NCBI RefSeq assembly: GCF_011065935.2
Contig: NZ_JAAMNH020000001.1
Location: 641,001-705,000 of the forward strand
DNA from: Clostridium estertheticum
GTDB lineage: Bacteria > Bacillota > Clostridia > Clostridiales > Clostridiaceae
Direction of reading: 5' to 3'
Length of the DNA: 64,000 bases
Position 1 is the stretch's first letter; every line of letters begins with the position of its first letter. The position numbers were made by a program, and so were the translations under genes. The notes under the pieces are model-generated. The model saw only the letters and a program-made list of their open reading frames with translations. It made no database searches and was not told the DNA's origin. Below are positions 62,418-64,000 of this stretch, one piece after another.

Positions 62418-64000
62418 ATGTTTAAATTTGTTGTAAATGGTAATAGTGTTCAGGCCAAGGAAGATAAAAAATTAATTACTTTTTTAAGAGAAGATTTGAA
62501 TTTAACTTCAGTTAAGAATGGTTGCTCTGAAGGTGCTTGTGGAACCTGTATGGTACTAGTTGACGGAATTGCAAAAAAAGCCTGCGTGTTAAAAACAAGT
62601 AAACTTGTAGATAAAAATATTATAACCGTTGATGGTATCTCAGATAGAGAAAAAGATGTATATGGATATGCTTTTATGGAATCTGGAGCAGTACAATGTG
62701 GCTTTTGTACTCCAGGAATGGTTATAAGTGCAAAAGGGTTGATTGATAAGGTAGACAATCCAACAGAACAAGAAATAAAAAATGCCTTGAAAAATAATAT
62801 TTGTCGCTGCACTGGATATGTAAAAATAATACAGGCAGTGAAACTCGCTGCTAAAATTTTAAGAGAGAATACACAAGTACCTAAAGAGACTTGTAGTGCA
62901 CTTGTTGGAGAGAATTTAAATAGAATTGATGCTGCATCTAAAGTTCTCGGCACAGCAGAATATGTAGATGATATGCGAATAGAGGGCATGATTTACGGTG
63001 GAGCAGTAAGAACTATATATCCACGTGCCCTAGTAAAGAGTATAGACATTAGTGAAGCTAAAAATTTGCAAGGTGTTTATTTAGCAATTACAGCGGATGA
63101 GCTTCCTGGAAGTCAAAAACTAGGACATATTGTAAAGGATTGGGATGTACTAATACCTCGTGGTAAGATAACTCACTGCATAGGAGATGCTATAGTTTTA
63201 ATTGCGGCCCAGACCCCAGAAATATTGGAAAAAGCTAAAGCATTAGTTAAAATTGATTATGAAGAATTAACCCCTATTACAAATCCTTACGAATCGTTAA
63301 AGGGAGATGCCCCAGAATTACATGCAAGTGGTAATGTACTTACAACTGAAAATCTGGTATTTGGTAATGCAGACAAATATATAAAGAGTTCAAAATATGT
63401 AGTAACTAATAAATATAGCACACCATTTACAGAACATGCTTTTTTAGAAACTGAAACAGCAGTTGCAAACCCCGATGGAAATGGTGGAATAATAATATAT
63501 TGCGCAGACCAAGGAATTTATCAAACAAGGAAGGAATGTGCAGAAGCACTAGGAATAGATCAAAGCAAAGTAAGAGTTATAAGTAAAATAGTTGGCGGTG
63601 GGTTTGGTGGAAAAGAAGATATGAGTGTTCAACACCATGCTGCCATTCTTGCTTATATATCAAACAAACGTGTAAAGGTTTCCCTAAGTCGAAAAGAAAG
63701 TATAATGGTACATCCAAAACGTCATGCAATGGAGATGGAGGTTACAACCGCTTGTGATGAAAACGGATATTTGACTGCTATGAAAGCTATTATAATTGCT
63801 GATACAGGAGCTTATGCTTCACTAGGCGGTCCTGTACTGCAAAGAGCTTGTACTCACGCAGCGGGTCCATATAATTATCATAATGTGGATATAGTTGGGA
63901 AAGCAGTATATACAAATAATCCACCAGCTGGTGCGTTTAGGGGATTTGGAGTGCCACAGAGTTGTTTTGCAACAGAGTGTAATTTAAATCAGCTTGCGCA
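62418..64000 (+). CDS. xdhD: Selenium-dependent-type xanthine dehydrogenase (fused 2Fe-2S and Mo domains), cut by window end
   Basis: 527 codons are visible from ATG 62418 (GAGGTGG upstream) and the frame is open at 64000. Residues 1-155 hold both 2Fe-2S motifs (CSEGACGTCMVLVDG, CGFCTPGM, NNICRCTGY); residues from about 160 are the molybdopterin subunit, with VGGGFGGKEDMS and NNPPAGAFRGFGVPQ. The fused layout without a FAD domain matches XdhD/selenium-dependent hydroxylases beside ygeWXY in other anaerobes. Selenium there is a labile ligand, not selenocysteine, and no in-frame TGA is seen. Confidence 0.9.
   Translation, partial: MFKFVVNGNSVQAKEDKKLITFLREDLNLTSVKNGCSEGACGTCMVLVDGIAKKACVLKTSKLVDKNIITVDGISDREKDVYGYAFMESGAVQCGFCTPGMVISAKGLIDKVDNPTEQEIKNALKNNICRCTGYVKIIQAVKLAAKILRENTQVPKETCSALVGENLNRIDAASKVLGTAEYVDDMRIEGMIYGGAVRTIYPRALVKSIDISEAKNLQGVYLAITADELPGSQKLGHIVKDWDVLIPRGKITHCIGDAIVLIAAQTPEILEKAKALVKIDYEELTPITNPYESLKGDAPELHASGNVLTTENLVFGNADKYIKSSKYVVTNKYSTPFTEHAFLETETAVANPDGNGGIIIYCADQGIYQTRKECAEALGIDQSKVRVISKIVGGGFGGKEDMSVQHHAAILAYISNKRVKVSLSRKESIMVHPKRHAMEMEVTTACDENGYLTAMKAIIIADTGAYASLGGPVLQRACTHAAGPYNYHNVDIVGKAVYTNNPPAGAFRGFGVPQSCFATECNLNQLA

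Noticed and set aside
62418..64000. Selenocysteine in the selenium-type xanthine dehydrogenase
   Set aside because: No in-frame TGA is seen; in this family selenium is a labile metal-centre ligand.

Overview
The window looks like a stretch of chromosome from a strict anaerobe close to Clostridium sensu stricto. It is strongly AT-rich, its ribosome binding sites are AGGAGG-type, and it carries a thiolase and a butyryl-CoA-type dehydrogenase, [FeFe] hydrogenases, clostridial ferredoxins, a sigma-54 activator and an anaerobic purine catabolic locus. No rRNA, tRNA or CRISPR array was seen.

Layout. 1-13.8 kb holds an acyl-CoA dehydrogenase fragment, an orphan histidine kinase with a TPR partner, a decayed [NiFe]-hydrogenase maturation remnant, a GlnK/GlnL-like two-component system next to a glutamate symporter, a ferredoxin, a sigma-54 enhancer-binding protein followed by acetyl-CoA acetyltransferase (thl), PssA and a polysaccharide deacetylase. 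Good -24/-12 promoters precede both thl and the acyl-CoA dehydrogenase, and a 19-bp palindrome occurs twice before thl, so the activator probably controls C4 acyl-CoA metabolism.

13.8-35 kb is [FeFe]-hydrogenase territory: a TM1266-type regulator, hydG and hydF (maturation); an H2-sensor module (2Fe-2S thioredoxin-like protein, HydS-like hydrogenase with PAS domain, SpoIIE-type phosphatase); and the hydCBA operon for a trimeric NAD-linked, electron-bifurcating-type hydrogenase, convergent with the sensor module. Between hydF and the sensor (about 17.7-27.1 kb) lies an accessory scar: an IS1595-type remnant, MITE-like inverted repeats, small membrane and secreted proteins, an ABC exporter, a frameshifted secreted protein, and a tyrosine recombinase between 15-bp direct repeats with a decayed resolvase.

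35-43.6 kb mixes envelope and signalling genes: an unknown protein, a small hydrophobic peptide, an HD-GYP protein, a DUF5317 protein, a chemoreceptor fragment, a CopZ-like protein, an isolated holin-like protein, a phosphodiesterase, a possible nuclease, an L,D-transpeptidase and a 2-hydroxyacid dehydrogenase.

43.7-64 kb is a purine degradation locus: guanine deaminase, adenine deaminase, 8-oxoguanine-deaminase-like amidohydrolase, three-subunit xanthine dehydrogenase, three NCS2 permeases, carbamate kinase, YgeW, YgeY and YgeX homologues, and the start of a fused selenium-type xanthine dehydrogenase that leaves the window. Amino purines would be deaminated to xanthine, hydroxylated or reduced by the molybdoenzymes, and the opened ring products passed through diaminopropionate to pyruvate, with ATP from carbamoyl phosphate. 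Two paralogous YheO-like regulators lie in the locus, and two divergent promoter regions share an 84-bp related sequence, suggesting coordinated control.
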